From: JAAGZL01 sp050291365
Lineage (GTDB): Bacteria; Pseudomonadota; Gammaproteobacteria; Chromatiales; Chromatiaceae
Length of the DNA stretch: 64,000 nucleotides
Assembly: GCA_050291365.1 (NCBI GenBank)
Contig: JBNKJS010000004.1
Coordinates: forward strand, 1 to 64,000
Direction: 5' to 3'
Shown: in pieces, positions 32,476-41,457 of the stretch
Position numbering within the stretch: the stretch's first letter is position 1
Layout: each line of letters begins with the position of its first letter
Made by a program: the position numbers and the translations under genes
Notes under the pieces: generated by a model
The model's input: only the letters and a program-made list of their open reading frames with translations
What the model was told of the DNA's origin: nothing
Databases searched by the model: none

Positions 32476-33358
32476 TCTCTTTATCACCTTGTTGCTGGGA
32501 TTCGAATTCCGGTTCCGATTCCAACTCCGATTCATATTCAAGCTCAGACTCAGCAGTATCTTCATCCGCCGCTACGGAATGGTCTTCGCTTAGATTCAGC
32601 TTCACAATCTCAGCTCCCTGCTCATCTTCAGTAGCATCTTCTGCTTGCTCTGCGCCCTCCTGGTCTTCGCCGAAATCAGTGGGTTCTTCCAGGTCCAACT
32701 CGCGATTGATCGAGTCCATATCCTTTATTTCTGATAGTGTTGGCAGGTCATCCAAACCCATGAGACCAAAGTAGTTGAGAAACTCCTTGGTAGTGGCCAA
32801 CAGGGCCGGTCGCCCAGGGACATCTCTATGGCCAACCTCTTTTATCCAGTGGCGTTCCATCAGGGTCTTGATAATATTGCTGCTTACGCTTACACCCCTT
32901 ACATCTTCAATCTCGCCCCTGGTAATAGGCTGGCGATAGGCGATAAGTGATAGGGTCTCGAGCAGGGCGCGGGAATATTTTGGCGGACGTTCCTCCCACA
33001 GCCTGGTTACCCAGGTTGCATACTCAGCACGCACATTAATGCGGAAACCTGCTGCGGTCTCCAATAACTCTATTGGCCTAGCGGCATAATCCTTGCCCAG
33101 GGACTCCAGCGCCCGAAGCACATCTGCGCGTTCCGGTCTTTCATCTTCCAGAAACAGTTTCAAAATCCGGTCAATGGGAAGCGGCTTTCCGGCGGCCATT
33201 AGGGCGGCCTCAATAATCTCTTTCAACCTGATCTGTGACAGGTTGTTTGCGTTAGTCGCTTCTGTTGCCGTCTCCGTTGGGATAGCGGGTGCCTTACGGA
33301 ACAGTTTTATCCGGTTCAGAGCGGCCTCGATAATCTCTCTTATAGTCTTGTCTGCCAA
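32468..33358 (-). CDS. scpB: segregation and condensation protein ScpB
   Basis: This 296-residue protein has two winged helices in residues 35-210, with Glu-Ala-Ala-Leu-Met-Ala-Ala-Gly-Lys-Pro-Leu, Glu-Thr-Leu-Ser-Leu-Ile-Ala-Tyr-Arg-Gln-Pro-Ile-Thr-Arg and Leu-Ala-Thr-Thr-Lys-Glu-Phe. The last 80 residues are a low-complexity acidic tail rich in Glu, Ser and Asp, made of a repeated GATTC-like DNA unit; typical ScpB is about 190-200 residues. ScpB dimers with ScpA bridge the Smc heads; smc is at 42489. Confidence 0.95.
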   Translation of the reverse strand: MADKTIREIIEAALNRIKLFRKAPAIPTETATEATNANNLSQIRLKEIIEAALMAAGKPLPIDRILKLFLEDERPERADVLRALESLGKDYAARPIELLETAAGFRINVRAEYATWVTRLWEERPPKYSRALLETLSLIAYRQPITRGEIEDVRGVSVSSNIIKTLMERHWIKEVGHRDVPGRPALLATTKEFLNYFGLMGLDDLPTLSEIKDMDSINRELDLEEPTDFGEDQEGAEQAEDATEDEQGAEIVKLNLSEDHSVAADEDTAESELEYESELESEPEFESQQQGDKESE

Positions 33359-33408
33359 CTTTTCGTCCTATACAGATAGTTTCATGCTCCGGCAGTGGCC
33401 GGGAGCGG

Positions 33409-34236
33409 TTATTCCGATGCAGCCTTAACGTGAATTGGTCCGAACGGCTCCACCTGAACCAAAATGATAAGGTTATCTTTTATCAACTCAAGAATGGACA
33501 GAAATGTTACAACAACACCCAGCCTGCCCTCTTCTATATCAAACAGTTCCACAAAATCTGTGAAGGTTTCACTGTCCAGAGCACCAAGTACCAGTGACAT
33601 ACGCTCACGCACCGATAGCGGTTCCATCTGTACATGATGACTTGAAAACATGTCTGCCCGGTGCAGAACATCCTTGAGGGCCAACAGCATCTCTCTTAGA
33701 TCCACATCGGGTTGCTTCTGCTCCAGCTTCTTATGCGGCATCTCAGCCTCGACCTGGAAATGATCACGATCCAGCCGTGGTAACTCATCAAGATCCTCCG
33801 CAGCCTGCTTGTATCGTTCATACTCCTGGAGTCGCCGGATTAGCTCTGCCCTGGGATCGTCCTCTTCACTCTCTTCATCCTCCTGGCGTGGCAGCAGCAT
33901 CTTGGACTTAATCTCTGCCAGCATTGCCGCCATCACCAGATACTCAGCCGCCAGCTCAAGGCGCAACTCCTTCATCAATTCCACATACTCCATGTACTGC
34001 TCTGTGATGTGGGCGATGGGTATATCCAGAATATCCAGGTTCTGACGCTTGATCAGATAGATAAGGAGGTCCAGCGGCCCCTCAAAGGCATCCAGAAACA
34101 CCTCCAAGGCATCGGGTGGAATATAGAGATCCTTAGGCAGGACGGTCCAGGGCGCGCCCTGCACCACCGCAAACGGCATCTCCTCCTGCTCACCTGGATG
34201 ATGGTGTTCTTCCAATGTTTCTTCGCTGGAACTCAT
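33409..34236 (-). CDS. scpA: segregation and condensation protein ScpA (kleisin)
   Basis: This 275-residue kleisin has an N-terminal Smc-neck-binding helix with Phe-Glu-Gly-Pro-Leu-Asp-Leu-Leu-Ile-Tyr-Leu-Ile and Ile-Ala-His-Ile-Thr-Glu-Gln-Tyr, an acidic linker (Glu-Glu-Asp-Glu-Glu-Ser), and a C-terminal winged helix with Val-Val-x-Thr-Phe-Leu-Ser-Ile-Leu-Glu-Leu. The ATG overlaps the trpS stop (ATGA). Confidence 0.95.
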   Translation of the reverse strand: MSSSEETLEEHHHPGEQEEMPFAVVQGAPWTVLPKDLYIPPDALEVFLDAFEGPLDLLIYLIKRQNLDILDIPIAHITEQYMEYVELMKELRLELAAEYLVMAAMLAEIKSKMLLPRQEDEESEEDDPRAELIRRLQEYERYKQAAEDLDELPRLDRDHFQVEAEMPHKKLEQKQPDVDLREMLLALKDVLHRADMFSSHHVQMEPLSVRERMSLVLGALDSETFTDFVELFDIEEGRLGVVVTFLSILELIKDNLIILVQVEPFGPIHVKAASE

Positions 34237-35456
34237 ATCTTTCTGTAATCCAATCCCATGGCCTGTCGCACCTCTTCCATAGTCTCCTGGGCCTGATCAC
34301 GGGCGGCCTCACAGCCCTCAGCAATGATACTGCGAACCAGATCTGGCTGCTCTTCAAATTCACGAGCCCGTTCCTGAATCGGCTTCAGCTCTTCAAGCAC
34401 GGCGTTGATTACCGGCTGTTTGCAATCGATACAGCCTATGCCGGCAGAACGGCACCCCTCCTGCGCCCACTCTCTGACACTGTCATCAGAATAGACTAGA
34501 TGAAACTGCCAGACCGGGCATTTATCAGGATCGCCTGGATCATTGCGACGCACCCGGTTGGTGTCTGTAGGCATGGTACGCAGTGCATTCTCCACCACCT
34601 CAGGATCATCCCGCAGGGCGATGGTGTTGCCGTATGACTTGGACATCTTCTGTCCGTCCAGACCAGGCATCTTAGAGGCCTTGGTCAGCAGAGGCTGGGG
34701 CTCGGCCAGGATCAGGCGGCCACCACCCTCCAGAAATCCGAACAGGCGTTCCCGGTCAGCCACACCTATATTCTGTTGCCCCTCCAGCAATGCCCTAGCC
34801 GCCTCTAGCGCCTCCTGATCTCCCTGTTCCTGGTAGGCCTTGCGGTAACGGCTGAAGAGTTTAGCGTTCTTCTTACCCATCTTCTTTACCGCCTGTTCCG
34901 CTGCCTCTTCAAAACCTGGCTCGCGTCCGTAGATATGATTGAATCGACGGGCCACTTCACGGGTCAGTTCCACATGGGCCACCTGATCCTCTCCCACCGG
35001 CACCATACCTGCCTTGTAGATGAGGATATCAGCGGCCTGGAGCAGTGGATAACCAAGGAATCCATAGGTAGCCAGGTCCCGCTCTTTCAATTTTTCCTGC
35101 TGATCCTTATAGCTTGGAACCCTCTCTAGCCAACCCAGGGGGGTGATCATGGACAACAACAGATGCAGTTCCGCATGCTCCGGCACCATAGACTGGATGA
35201 ACAGCTTGGCCTCACCGTGATTCACACCAGCAGCTAGCCAGTCAATCACCATATCCCACACACTCTGTTGGATGATGGAAGGGTCTTCGTAATGGGTGGT
35301 CAGGGCATGCCAGTCGGCAACAAAGAAGAAACACTCATACTCGTGCTGCAGTTCTACCCAGTTTTTCAGGACGCCATGATAGTGCCCAAGGTGTAGCCGC
35401 CCGGTGGGACGCATTCCAGAGAGGACTCGAGCATGTTGTGAAGGAACAGTATTCAA
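34233..35456 (-). CDS. trpS: tryptophanyl-tRNA synthetase
   Basis: This 407-residue class I synthetase has the HIGH-type motif Gly-Arg-Leu-His-Leu-Gly-His-Tyr and the KMSKS loop Gly-Gln-Lys-Met-Ser-Lys-Ser-Tyr-Gly. It is the longer form (E. coli TrpS is 334) with an insert before the KMSKS loop, as in Pseudomonas-type enzymes. It sits between the M50 protease and scpA in one operon. Confidence 0.96.
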   Translation of the reverse strand: MNTVPSQHARVLSGMRPTGRLHLGHYHGVLKNWVELQHEYECFFFVADWHALTTHYEDPSIIQQSVWDMVIDWLAAGVNHGEAKLFIQSMVPEHAELHLLLSMITPLGWLERVPSYKDQQEKLKERDLATYGFLGYPLLQAADILIYKAGMVPVGEDQVAHVELTREVARRFNHIYGREPGFEEAAEQAVKKMGKKNAKLFSRYRKAYQEQGDQEALEAARALLEGQQNIGVADRERLFGFLEGGGRLILAEPQPLLTKASKMPGLDGQKMSKSYGNTIALRDDPEVVENALRTMPTDTNRVRRNDPGDPDKCPVWQFHLVYSDDSVREWAQEGCRSAGIGCIDCKQPVINAVLEELKPIQERAREFEEQPDLVRSIIAEGCEAARDQAQETMEEVRQAMGLDYRKI

Positions 35457-35473
35457 CTATCTTTCCTCATTAA

Positions 35474-36154
35474 TTAAGCAAACAGTATTGTGATAACCCG
35501 CCAGACCACATCTGACGCGGGGAGAATCCCAACAGTAAATTCGATTATCGGCCACATAACCCTTCCCAAGACCCCAGTAACCAGTAACAGCACTATAAGC
35601 ACCATGCCATAAGGTTCAAGCTGGGAATAGCCGATGGCATACTTGGGCGGAAGAAGCGATGCCAGCACCCGACCCCCATCCAGTGGCAGTATTGGCATCA
35701 GGTTCAATACCATCAAGACCACGTTTATAAGGACGCCTGCACTGCCCATATACATCAGCGGCACGGCAACCCACTGGGATATGCCTAAAAGTGCAATTCC
35801 GATCTTTACCAACAGGGCCCACATCAGCGCCATTATCAGGTTGCTTCCAGGGCCGGCCATGGCCACCAGTCCCATATCACGCTTGGGATTTTTCAGATTT
35901 CGCAATGTGACCGGCACTGGCTTGGCCCATCCGAACAGAAACCCAGCAAACAGAAACATGGCCAGGGGTAACAGCACCGTTCCCACCGGGTCAATATGCT
36001 TCAATGGGTTCGGGGTGATCCGCCCCAGCATCCTGGCGGTGCCATCCCCTAATCTGTTAGCCATCCAACCATGTGCAGCCTCATGCATGGTTATGGCAAA
36101 AAGTACCGGCAGCGCCAGTACGGCTATCTTCTGAATGATATCTAAGTTGCCCAT
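35474..36154 (-). CDS. site-2-protease-type M50 membrane metallopeptidase
   Basis: Starting at ATG 36154 gives 226 residues (a TTG at 36175 is an alternative; neither has a clear ribosome-binding site). It has about six membrane helices, the zinc motif His-Glu-Ala-Ala-His-Gly-Trp near residue 27 and the second motif Asn-Leu-Met-Pro-Ile-Leu-Pro-Leu-Asp-Gly-Gly-Arg. There is no PDZ domain, so it belongs to the minimal family next to trpS and scpA in many proteobacteria. The substrate is unknown. Confidence 0.9.
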   Translation of the reverse strand: MGNLDIIQKIAVLALPVLFAITMHEAAHGWMANRLGDGTARMLGRITPNPLKHIDPVGTVLLPLAMFLFAGFLFGWAKPVPVTLRNLKNPKRDMGLVAMAGPGSNLIMALMWALLVKIGIALLGISQWVAVPLMYMGSAGVLINVVLMVLNLMPILPLDGGRVLASLLPPKYAIGYSQLEPYGMVLIVLLLVTGVLGRVMWPIIEFTVGILPASDVVWRVITILFA

Positions 36155-36201
36155 CGGAGGATTATACAGGTCCAATCAAGTTAGCGCAGGAGATATAGCC
36201 A

Positions 36202-36825
36202 TCAATCTTCAAATTGCGAGGAATCGCCCTTGCCCTTTCTTGCCACCCAGGGCTGATCATCCTCCATGATCAGCACCGTAGTGGGCTCAAAGCCACAGTG
36301 GCCGCCATCTATGATCACATCCACCTCATGGTCCAGGATCTCTCGCATCTCATAGGGATCGGTCATGGGCAGCTCATCACCTGGCAGAATCAGGGTGGAG
36401 CTCATTAGCGGCTCGCCCAGTTCAACCAGCAGGAGATGGGCTATGTTGTTTTCCGGCACCCGGATACCAATGGTCTTGCGCTTTGCATTCTGCAGACGCC
36501 TGGGAACCTGCTTGGTGGCCTGATGGATAAAGGTATAGGGGCCAGGGGTGAGTGATTTCAGCAGACGATAGTGTTGATTATCCACCCGGGCATAGGTGGC
36601 AATCTCGGAGAGATCGCGACAGACCAGGGTGAAGTTGTGCTTCTCATCCAGTCTACGGATACGACGGATACGATCCATTGCTCCCTTATTACCGATCTGA
36701 CATCCAAGTGCATAGCTGGAATCGGTGGGATATATGATTAGACCGCCCTGACGTATGATCTCCACGGCCTGACGAACCAGCCTTAACTGAGGGTTTTCGG
36801 GATGTATTTGGAAAAACTGGGCCAT
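36202..36825 (-). CDS. yciO: YciO, Sua5/YrdC-family protein
   Basis: ATG 36825 gives a 207-residue protein, the length of E. coli YciO (206), opening Met-Ala-Gln-Phe-Phe-x-Ile-His-Pro-Glu-Asn-Pro-Gln. It has Leu-Ile-Ile-Tyr-Pro-Thr-Asp-Ser-Ser-Tyr-Ala-Leu-Gly-Cys and the Pro-Arg-Arg-Leu-x-Asn-Ala-Lys-Arg-Lys-Thr-Ile-Gly nucleotide-binding motif. The family makes threonylcarbamoyl-AMP for tRNA t6A; YciO itself is a weakly active paralogue of unclear function. It is next to rnm, as in E. coli. Confidence 0.94.
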   Translation of the reverse strand: MAQFFQIHPENPQLRLVRQAVEIIRQGGLIIYPTDSSYALGCQIGNKGAMDRIRRIRRLDEKHNFTLVCRDLSEIATYARVDNQHYRLLKSLTPGPYTFIHQATKQVPRRLQNAKRKTIGIRVPENNIAHLLLVELGEPLMSSTLILPGDELPMTDPYEMREILDHEVDVIIDGGHCGFEPTTVLIMEDDQPWVARKGKGDSSQFED

Positions 36826-36863
36826 TATGAAAAATAGTGCAGTGCCGGGCTGTAATTGTTGTC

Positions 36864-37721
36864 TTATAGGGAGGCGGCTAGACCGGGTCGGTTCCAATCA
36901 TGCCAGATTGGTACCACACCTTCTGGCAGATCCAGCGTCCTACCTATCTCAATCCTGGAATACTCCGGTCCGTGAAAATCGGACCCCGCAGATCCCATCA
37001 GTTCAAAATCCATGGCGTGTCTGGCCATGGTGTAGCAATTATCCTTTGTATAGTTGCCGGATACCACCTCTATCGCCTCGCCACCAAGCTCTTTGAACTC
37101 TCCGATCAGGTTACGCAGCTTAGTTCTAGTGAAGGGGTATCTGGCTGGGTGGGCAATTACCGCCTGCCCGCCAGCGCCCTTGATCCAGGAGACCACCTCT
37201 TCCAGCGTAGCCCAGCTCCCTTGCACATAGCCAGGCTTACCACGCACCAGGTACTTATTGAACACCTTAGACACATCATCCACATAGCCCCTCTGCACCA
37301 AAAATCTAGCAAAGTGGGTGCGACTGATCAGACGCCCGTTGCATAGCTCCATAGCGCCCTCATATGCGTCCTTGATCCCATTTTTCTCTAGACGACGCCC
37401 CATCTCTATGGCCCGCTGTTGGCGCTGCTCACGCAGTCGTAGTAGCCCCTGCTGCAACTGTTCGCAGCCGGTGTCTACGCCCAGCCCTACCACATGAATC
37501 ACATAGGGATCCCAGCTCACCGATATCTCTACCCCGGAAACCAGATCTATGCCCAGACGCAGCGCCGCCTGTTCCGCCTCTGCTATCCCCTCTGTTGTAT
37601 CGTGATCGGTTAGGGCCAAAACAGATACCCCGGCCCCCTGGGCGCGCTTAACCAGTTCCGTTGGAGTTAGGGTGCCATCAGACGCAGTGGAGTGGGTGTG
37701 GAGATCGTACCGATACTTCAT
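36864..37721 (-). CDS. rnm: PHP-domain exoribonuclease Rnm/RNase AM (YciV)
   Basis: ATG 37721 gives 285 residues, opening Lys-Tyr-Arg-Tyr-Asp-Leu-His-Thr-His-Ser-Thr-Ala-Ser-Asp-Gly, the first PHP metal motif. A longer reading to 37901 adds sequence without family likeness. Other motifs are Ala-Leu-Thr-Asp-His-Asp-Thr-Thr-Glu-Gly, Gly-Val-Glu-Ile-Ser, Val-Ile-Ala-His-Pro-Ala-Arg-Tyr and Gly-Ser-Asp-Phe-His-Gly. E. coli Rnm trims 5' ends of ribosomal RNAs. It heads the operon running to the glycosylase gene. Confidence 0.93.
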   Translation of the reverse strand: MKYRYDLHTHSTASDGTLTPTELVKRAQGAGVSVLALTDHDTTEGIAEAEQAALRLGIDLVSGVEISVSWDPYVIHVVGLGVDTGCEQLQQGLLRLREQRQQRAIEMGRRLEKNGIKDAYEGAMELCNGRLISRTHFARFLVQRGYVDDVSKVFNKYLVRGKPGYVQGSWATLEEVVSWIKGAGGQAVIAHPARYPFTRTKLRNLIGEFKELGGEAIEVVSGNYTKDNCYTMARHAMDFELMGSAGSDFHGPEYSRIEIGRTLDLPEGVVPIWHDWNRPGLAASL

Positions 37722-37992
37722 AAGGCGGGAAACATTTTTAATAACCAAGATATGTATATTATATATAATTGCTAATACTTCTGCTCCCCCCTGGCATAGG
37801 TTAATATCATCCACAGTCAAAACTGGCACCGCCACTATTAGCCCAGGACAGAATATAGCCGGGTTAATCAGCGGCACATGGTTGTGGCGCCATTGGAACA
37901 AGGCTAATGAAAGACCATAAAAATCAAGCAGGTTCGCATACCTGCGATGGCCTATTTTGTCGCCAAGTTAATAAAGCACCGGAGAATAGATA

Positions 37993-38292
37993 ATGTTATA
38001 TGCAATTATGGGAACAGATCGTAAAAATAGTCTGGAGGCTAGGCTTGCGGTACGACCACAACACCTGGAACGTGTACAGGCCCTGCAAAATGAAGGACGA
38101 CTGATACTGGCAGGACCCCATCCCACCATCGACAGCGAAGATCCAGGTACAGCCGGTTTCAGCGGCAGTCTTATCGTTGCGGAGTTTGATGATCTGGAAT
38201 CAGCCCAGAAATGGGCCGATGATGATCCCTACGCCCGTACTGGTGTTTATACCAATGTGTCAGTTAAACCTTTCAAAAAGGTCCTGCCTTGA
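37993..38292 (+). CDS. yciI: YciI family protein
   Basis: This 99-residue protein opens Met-Leu-Tyr-Ala-Ile-Met-Gly, followed by Arg-Pro-Gln-His-Leu-Glu-Arg-Val, Gly-Arg-Leu-Ile-Leu-Ala-Gly-Pro and Trp-Ala-Asp-Asp-Asp-Pro-Tyr-Ala. This is the YciI ferredoxin-like fold with conserved His and Asp. GGAG lies 8 bases before the ATG. The function is unproven. It faces away from rnm, in the same neighbourhood as in E. coli. Confidence 0.9.
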   Translation: MLYAIMGTDRKNSLEARLAVRPQHLERVQALQNEGRLILAGPHPTIDSEDPGTAGFSGSLIVAEFDDLESAQKWADDDPYARTGVYTNVSVKPFKKVLP

Positions 38293-38315
38293 GATCTATC
38301 TTGTTGTACTAAACC

Positions 38316-38987
38316 CTATTCGGGGAGAGGTAAACGCGATATATAGTTGGCCACATAGGCGATTTCGTCTGCTCTAAAGCTGTTGATATCATTTAGCATA
38401 CTGTGATTCACACCACGGCGTTTTCCCTCTTGCATCCATTCGAGTTGGCGCAACAGGTATTTGTAGTGCTGACTATGAATCTTGGGATGTAATTTGCTGG
38501 GATCTCCCTTGCCTTTTTTGCCATGACACTGAGCACAGTAGTCTGCGAACATCTTTTTACCCTTCTCAAACTCAAGGGTGCCTTCGGCCCAATCACCCTT
38601 ACCGTTATCCGGGGTCATCTTCATTTTTTCGATATAGCCTGCAACATCAGCAATGTCATGTTCATCACCTATGGCAGCTGGAAGAGCAAAGGGATACATA
38701 GTTGGGTTATCACGATTATGGGAATGAATATCAGATAACTGCTGGATCAAAACAGCGCGGTGCTGTCCAGCTATTTGTGGATATGTACCATCTTTCAAAC
38801 CCCATCCTTCTTGTAGATGACATGAGGCGCAGATCTCATACACCTCGCGTCCATTTTCCAGGTCTGGTTTTAACGCCATGGCCTTGTCGTATATCTCTTC
38901 GGCACTCTTTGAACCAGCAAAGTTGGAGCAACTGATGGCCAAACCAGTAGCTATAACCAACGCCTTTACTATGTCCAATCTAGACAT
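38316..38987 (-). CDS. di-haem cytochrome c (c4/c553-like)
   Basis: This 223-residue exported protein has a signal peptide (core about 8-20) and two cytochrome c domains, with Cys53-Ala-Ser-Cys-His57 and Cys151-Ala-Gln-Cys-His155. Each has a downstream Met-type segment (Met-Tyr-Pro-Phe and Asn-His-Ser-Met). Pro-Gln-Ile-Ala-Gly-Gln-His after the first haem is typical of c4-like proteins. It would carry electrons in the periplasm, for instance to oxidases or peroxidases such as the one at 2668. GGGGA lies 7 bases before the ATG. Confidence 0.88.
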   Translation of the reverse strand: MSRLDIVKALVIATGLAISCSNFAGSKSAEEIYDKAMALKPDLENGREVYEICASCHLQEGWGLKDGTYPQIAGQHRAVLIQQLSDIHSHNRDNPTMYPFALPAAIGDEHDIADVAGYIEKMKMTPDNGKGDWAEGTLEFEKGKKMFADYCAQCHGKKGKGDPSKLHPKIHSQHYKYLLRQLEWMQEGKRRGVNHSMLNDINSFRADEIAYVANYISRLPLPE

Positions 38988-39072
38988 TTTACAATCCCCA
39001 CTGCAATGTATTACGTAGTAAGCCTACTGAATTAAAAAAGTTAAGACGCCTTGAGCAATAGTCTTTATTTAC

Positions 39073-39357
39073 CTAGTCATCATCTATCTTGCCGGATGAC
39101 GGTTTAGCGATATCCACAATAGGCACCACCTTTGGCTCCGACTGCTGATCCACATAGTATGGTCTATCCACGGCATCGCCTGCTGCGTCCGCCAGCTCCC
39201 GCTCCCGCAAGGCAATAAGCTTAAGGCAGTCGCGTACACCTTCCGTAGTATGTTCAGACAGGGGTGACGGCCTGCCTGGGGCTGGGGTGACATCACGTAT
39301 AACAGAGGTGAGCACCTTACGCATCACCATTAAAATCTCTCTCTCTTTTGATTCCAT
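39073..39357 (-). CDS. small conserved hypothetical protein
   Basis: This 94-residue soluble protein has an N-terminal helix (Glu-Arg-Glu-Ile-Leu-Met-Val-Met-Arg-Lys-Val), then Thr-Pro-Ala-Pro-Gly-Arg-Pro-Ser-Pro-Leu-Ser, a second helix with Val-Arg-Asp-Cys-Leu-Lys-Leu-Ile-Ala-Leu-Arg-Glu-Arg-Glu-Leu, and a disordered acidic tail. It has a weak AGGA upstream and lies just downstream of ligA on the same strand but 58 bases from it relative to the cytochrome gene side. I do not recognise the family. Confidence 0.6.
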   Translation of the reverse strand: MESKEREILMVMRKVLTSVIRDVTPAPGRPSPLSEHTTEGVRDCLKLIALRERELADAAGDAVDRPYYVDQQSEPKVVPIVDIAKPSSGKIDDD

Positions 39358-39414
39358 AACCGATCCTGAACTGTTAAATACTGAACCATTCTACCTGCTT
39401 TTTACAACAACTGT

Positions 39415-41457
39415 TTAGTGTACTGGTGTGTTGACAGCGTTCACTGTGGCCAGCAGGTCTTTGAGCCCATTCTCATCAATGATGGTAATCCCCAACTGTT
39501 GCGCCTTGGCCAGTTTTGAACCGGCATCACTGCCTGCCAGCAGATAGTCGGTCTTTTTGGATACGCTGCCAGCAACCTTGGCGCCCATTGATATGAGTTC
39601 ATCCTTGATCTCAGAGCGAGGGCGACTCAAACTGCCGGTTAACACGAAGCTCTTGCCAGCCAGGATTTGGGTGTCTGCCGCTGGCGCCCCAACCTCATCC
39701 CAGTGCACACCAGCATCCAGTAATTTCTGGATCACCTCAAGATTGTGGGGCTGGTGGAAGAAGGTAACTATATGCTCTGCCATGATTGGGCCTATGCCCT
39801 CAATGAGACTAAGCTCTTCTCTGTTGGCCTGCTTGAGCATCTCTAACTCCCGGAAGTGAGCAGCAAGGGCAGAGGCTGTTACCTCTCCCACTTCACGGAT
39901 ACCAAGGGCATAAAGAAAGCGTGCCAACGTGGTGTGTTTGCTCTTATCCAGGGCTTGTATAAGATTTTTAGACGACCTGTCCCCCATACGTTCAAGCCCT
40001 GCATATTGGGCGTGGGTCAGGTGGTAGATATCTGCCAGGTCATGCACCATTCCCTGATCCACAATCGCCTCCACCAGCTTATCCCCCAGCCCTTCGATAT
40101 CCATAGCGCGGCGAGATGCAAAATGTTTAATCGCCTCCTTGCGCTGGGCCGAACAGAATAGTCCGCCACTGCAGCGGGCCACGGCCTCACCTTCTGGTTT
40201 GGTCACGTCTGATCCGCACTCTGGACATTGTGCTGGCAACTCTATCGGCTCTGCCCCGTCTTCTCGTCGTTCCAGCAACACCCGCACCACCTCCGGAATA
40301 ACATCCCCGGCCCGGCGTACGAATACCGTGTCCCCAACCCTTACATCCTTCTTCTTTACTTCGTCCATATTGTGCAGGGTGGCATTGCTGACAGTGACAC
40401 CGCCCACGAATACCGGCTTTAGCCTTGCCACCGGGGTGATGGCGCCAGTTCGTCCCACCTGAAACTCAATGGATTCCACTGTGGTCAGCTCCTCCTGGGC
40501 AGGAAACTTTCTGGCAATGGCCCAACGTGGGCTGCGGGCCACAAATCCCAGTTGCTCCTGATCCACCAGGCTGTCCACCTTGAACACCACCCCATCGATA
40601 TCATATTCCAGGCTGTCGCGACGCTGGGCAATCTTATCGAAATAGTCCTTACACTGCTTTATTCCAACCAGGGTCTTGAGTTCCGGCGATGTGCGCAGCC
40701 CCCATTGGGATAACATGGCAATACCTGCACTATGGGTATCAGCCAGGGGCCCACCTGCTATCTCGCCAAAGCCGTAGCAGAACATGTCTAGGGGACGGGT
40801 TGCTGTGATCTGTGGATCCAGCTGGCGCAGACTTCCGGCTGCAGCATTGCGCGGATTAACGAACTCCTTCTCTCCCTTGTGGCGAGCAAGCTGGTTGAAG
40901 CGGTTAAAACCATCCTTGGGCATAAACACCTCGCCTCGCACCTCAAGTACATCCGGCCAGCCCTCACCCAACAGCCGCAGTGGTACCGACTGGATGGTGC
41001 GCAGGTTATGAGTTACGTCCTCACCCTGGCTGCCATCGCCACGGGTAGCCGCCTGCACTAGCAGACCGGATTCATAGCGCAGACTTACTGCCAGACCATC
41101 CAGCTTGGGTTCTGCACAGTAGGTGATCTCTTTATCTGTTCCCAGACGCTCCTTTACCCGACGTTCAAAATTTTCAAACTCTTCATCGGTAAATGCGTTA
41201 TCCAGGGAGAGCATGGGCAGACTATGCCTTACCTCGGCAAAGGACTTAAGGGGCTTGGCCCCAACCCTTTGAGTGGGAGAGTCGGGAGTAATCAGTTGCG
41301 GATTTTTTGCTTCAAGATCCTGTAGCTCCCGCAACAGGCGGTCATATTCGCTATCGGGGATATGGGGCTCGTCCAGCACATAGTAGAGATAGTTATGCTG
41401 GTTTATCTCATCTCTTAGTTGCTGGATACGTTCCTGTTCGGGATACGCTTTATTCAT
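39415..41457 (-). CDS. ligA: NAD-dependent DNA ligase LigA
   Basis: This 680-residue protein has the Ia domain with Tyr-Tyr-Val-Leu-Asp-Glu-Pro, the adenylation Lys in Pro-Lys-Leu-Asp-Gly-Leu-Ala near 117-123, the OB domain, and a zinc finger (Cys-Pro-Glu-Cys ... Cys ... Cys) near 410-435. Helix-hairpin-helix repeats and a C-terminal BRCT domain (about 595-675) follow. It seals nicks in replication and repair. The ATG overlaps the zipA stop. Confidence 0.98.
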   Translation of the reverse strand: MNKAYPEQERIQQLRDEINQHNYLYYVLDEPHIPDSEYDRLLRELQDLEAKNPQLITPDSPTQRVGAKPLKSFAEVRHSLPMLSLDNAFTDEEFENFERRVKERLGTDKEITYCAEPKLDGLAVSLRYESGLLVQAATRGDGSQGEDVTHNLRTIQSVPLRLLGEGWPDVLEVRGEVFMPKDGFNRFNQLARHKGEKEFVNPRNAAAGSLRQLDPQITATRPLDMFCYGFGEIAGGPLADTHSAGIAMLSQWGLRTSPELKTLVGIKQCKDYFDKIAQRRDSLEYDIDGVVFKVDSLVDQEQLGFVARSPRWAIARKFPAQEELTTVESIEFQVGRTGAITPVARLKPVFVGGVTVSNATLHNMDEVKKKDVRVGDTVFVRRAGDVIPEVVRVLLERREDGAEPIELPAQCPECGSDVTKPEGEAVARCSGGLFCSAQRKEAIKHFASRRAMDIEGLGDKLVEAIVDQGMVHDLADIYHLTHAQYAGLERMGDRSSKNLIQALDKSKHTTLARFLYALGIREVGEVTASALAAHFRELEMLKQANREELSLIEGIGPIMAEHIVTFFHQPHNLEVIQKLLDAGVHWDEVGAPAADTQILAGKSFVLTGSLSRPRSEIKDELISMGAKVAGSVSKKTDYLLAGSDAGSKLAKAQQLGITIIDENGLKDLLATVNAVNTPVH

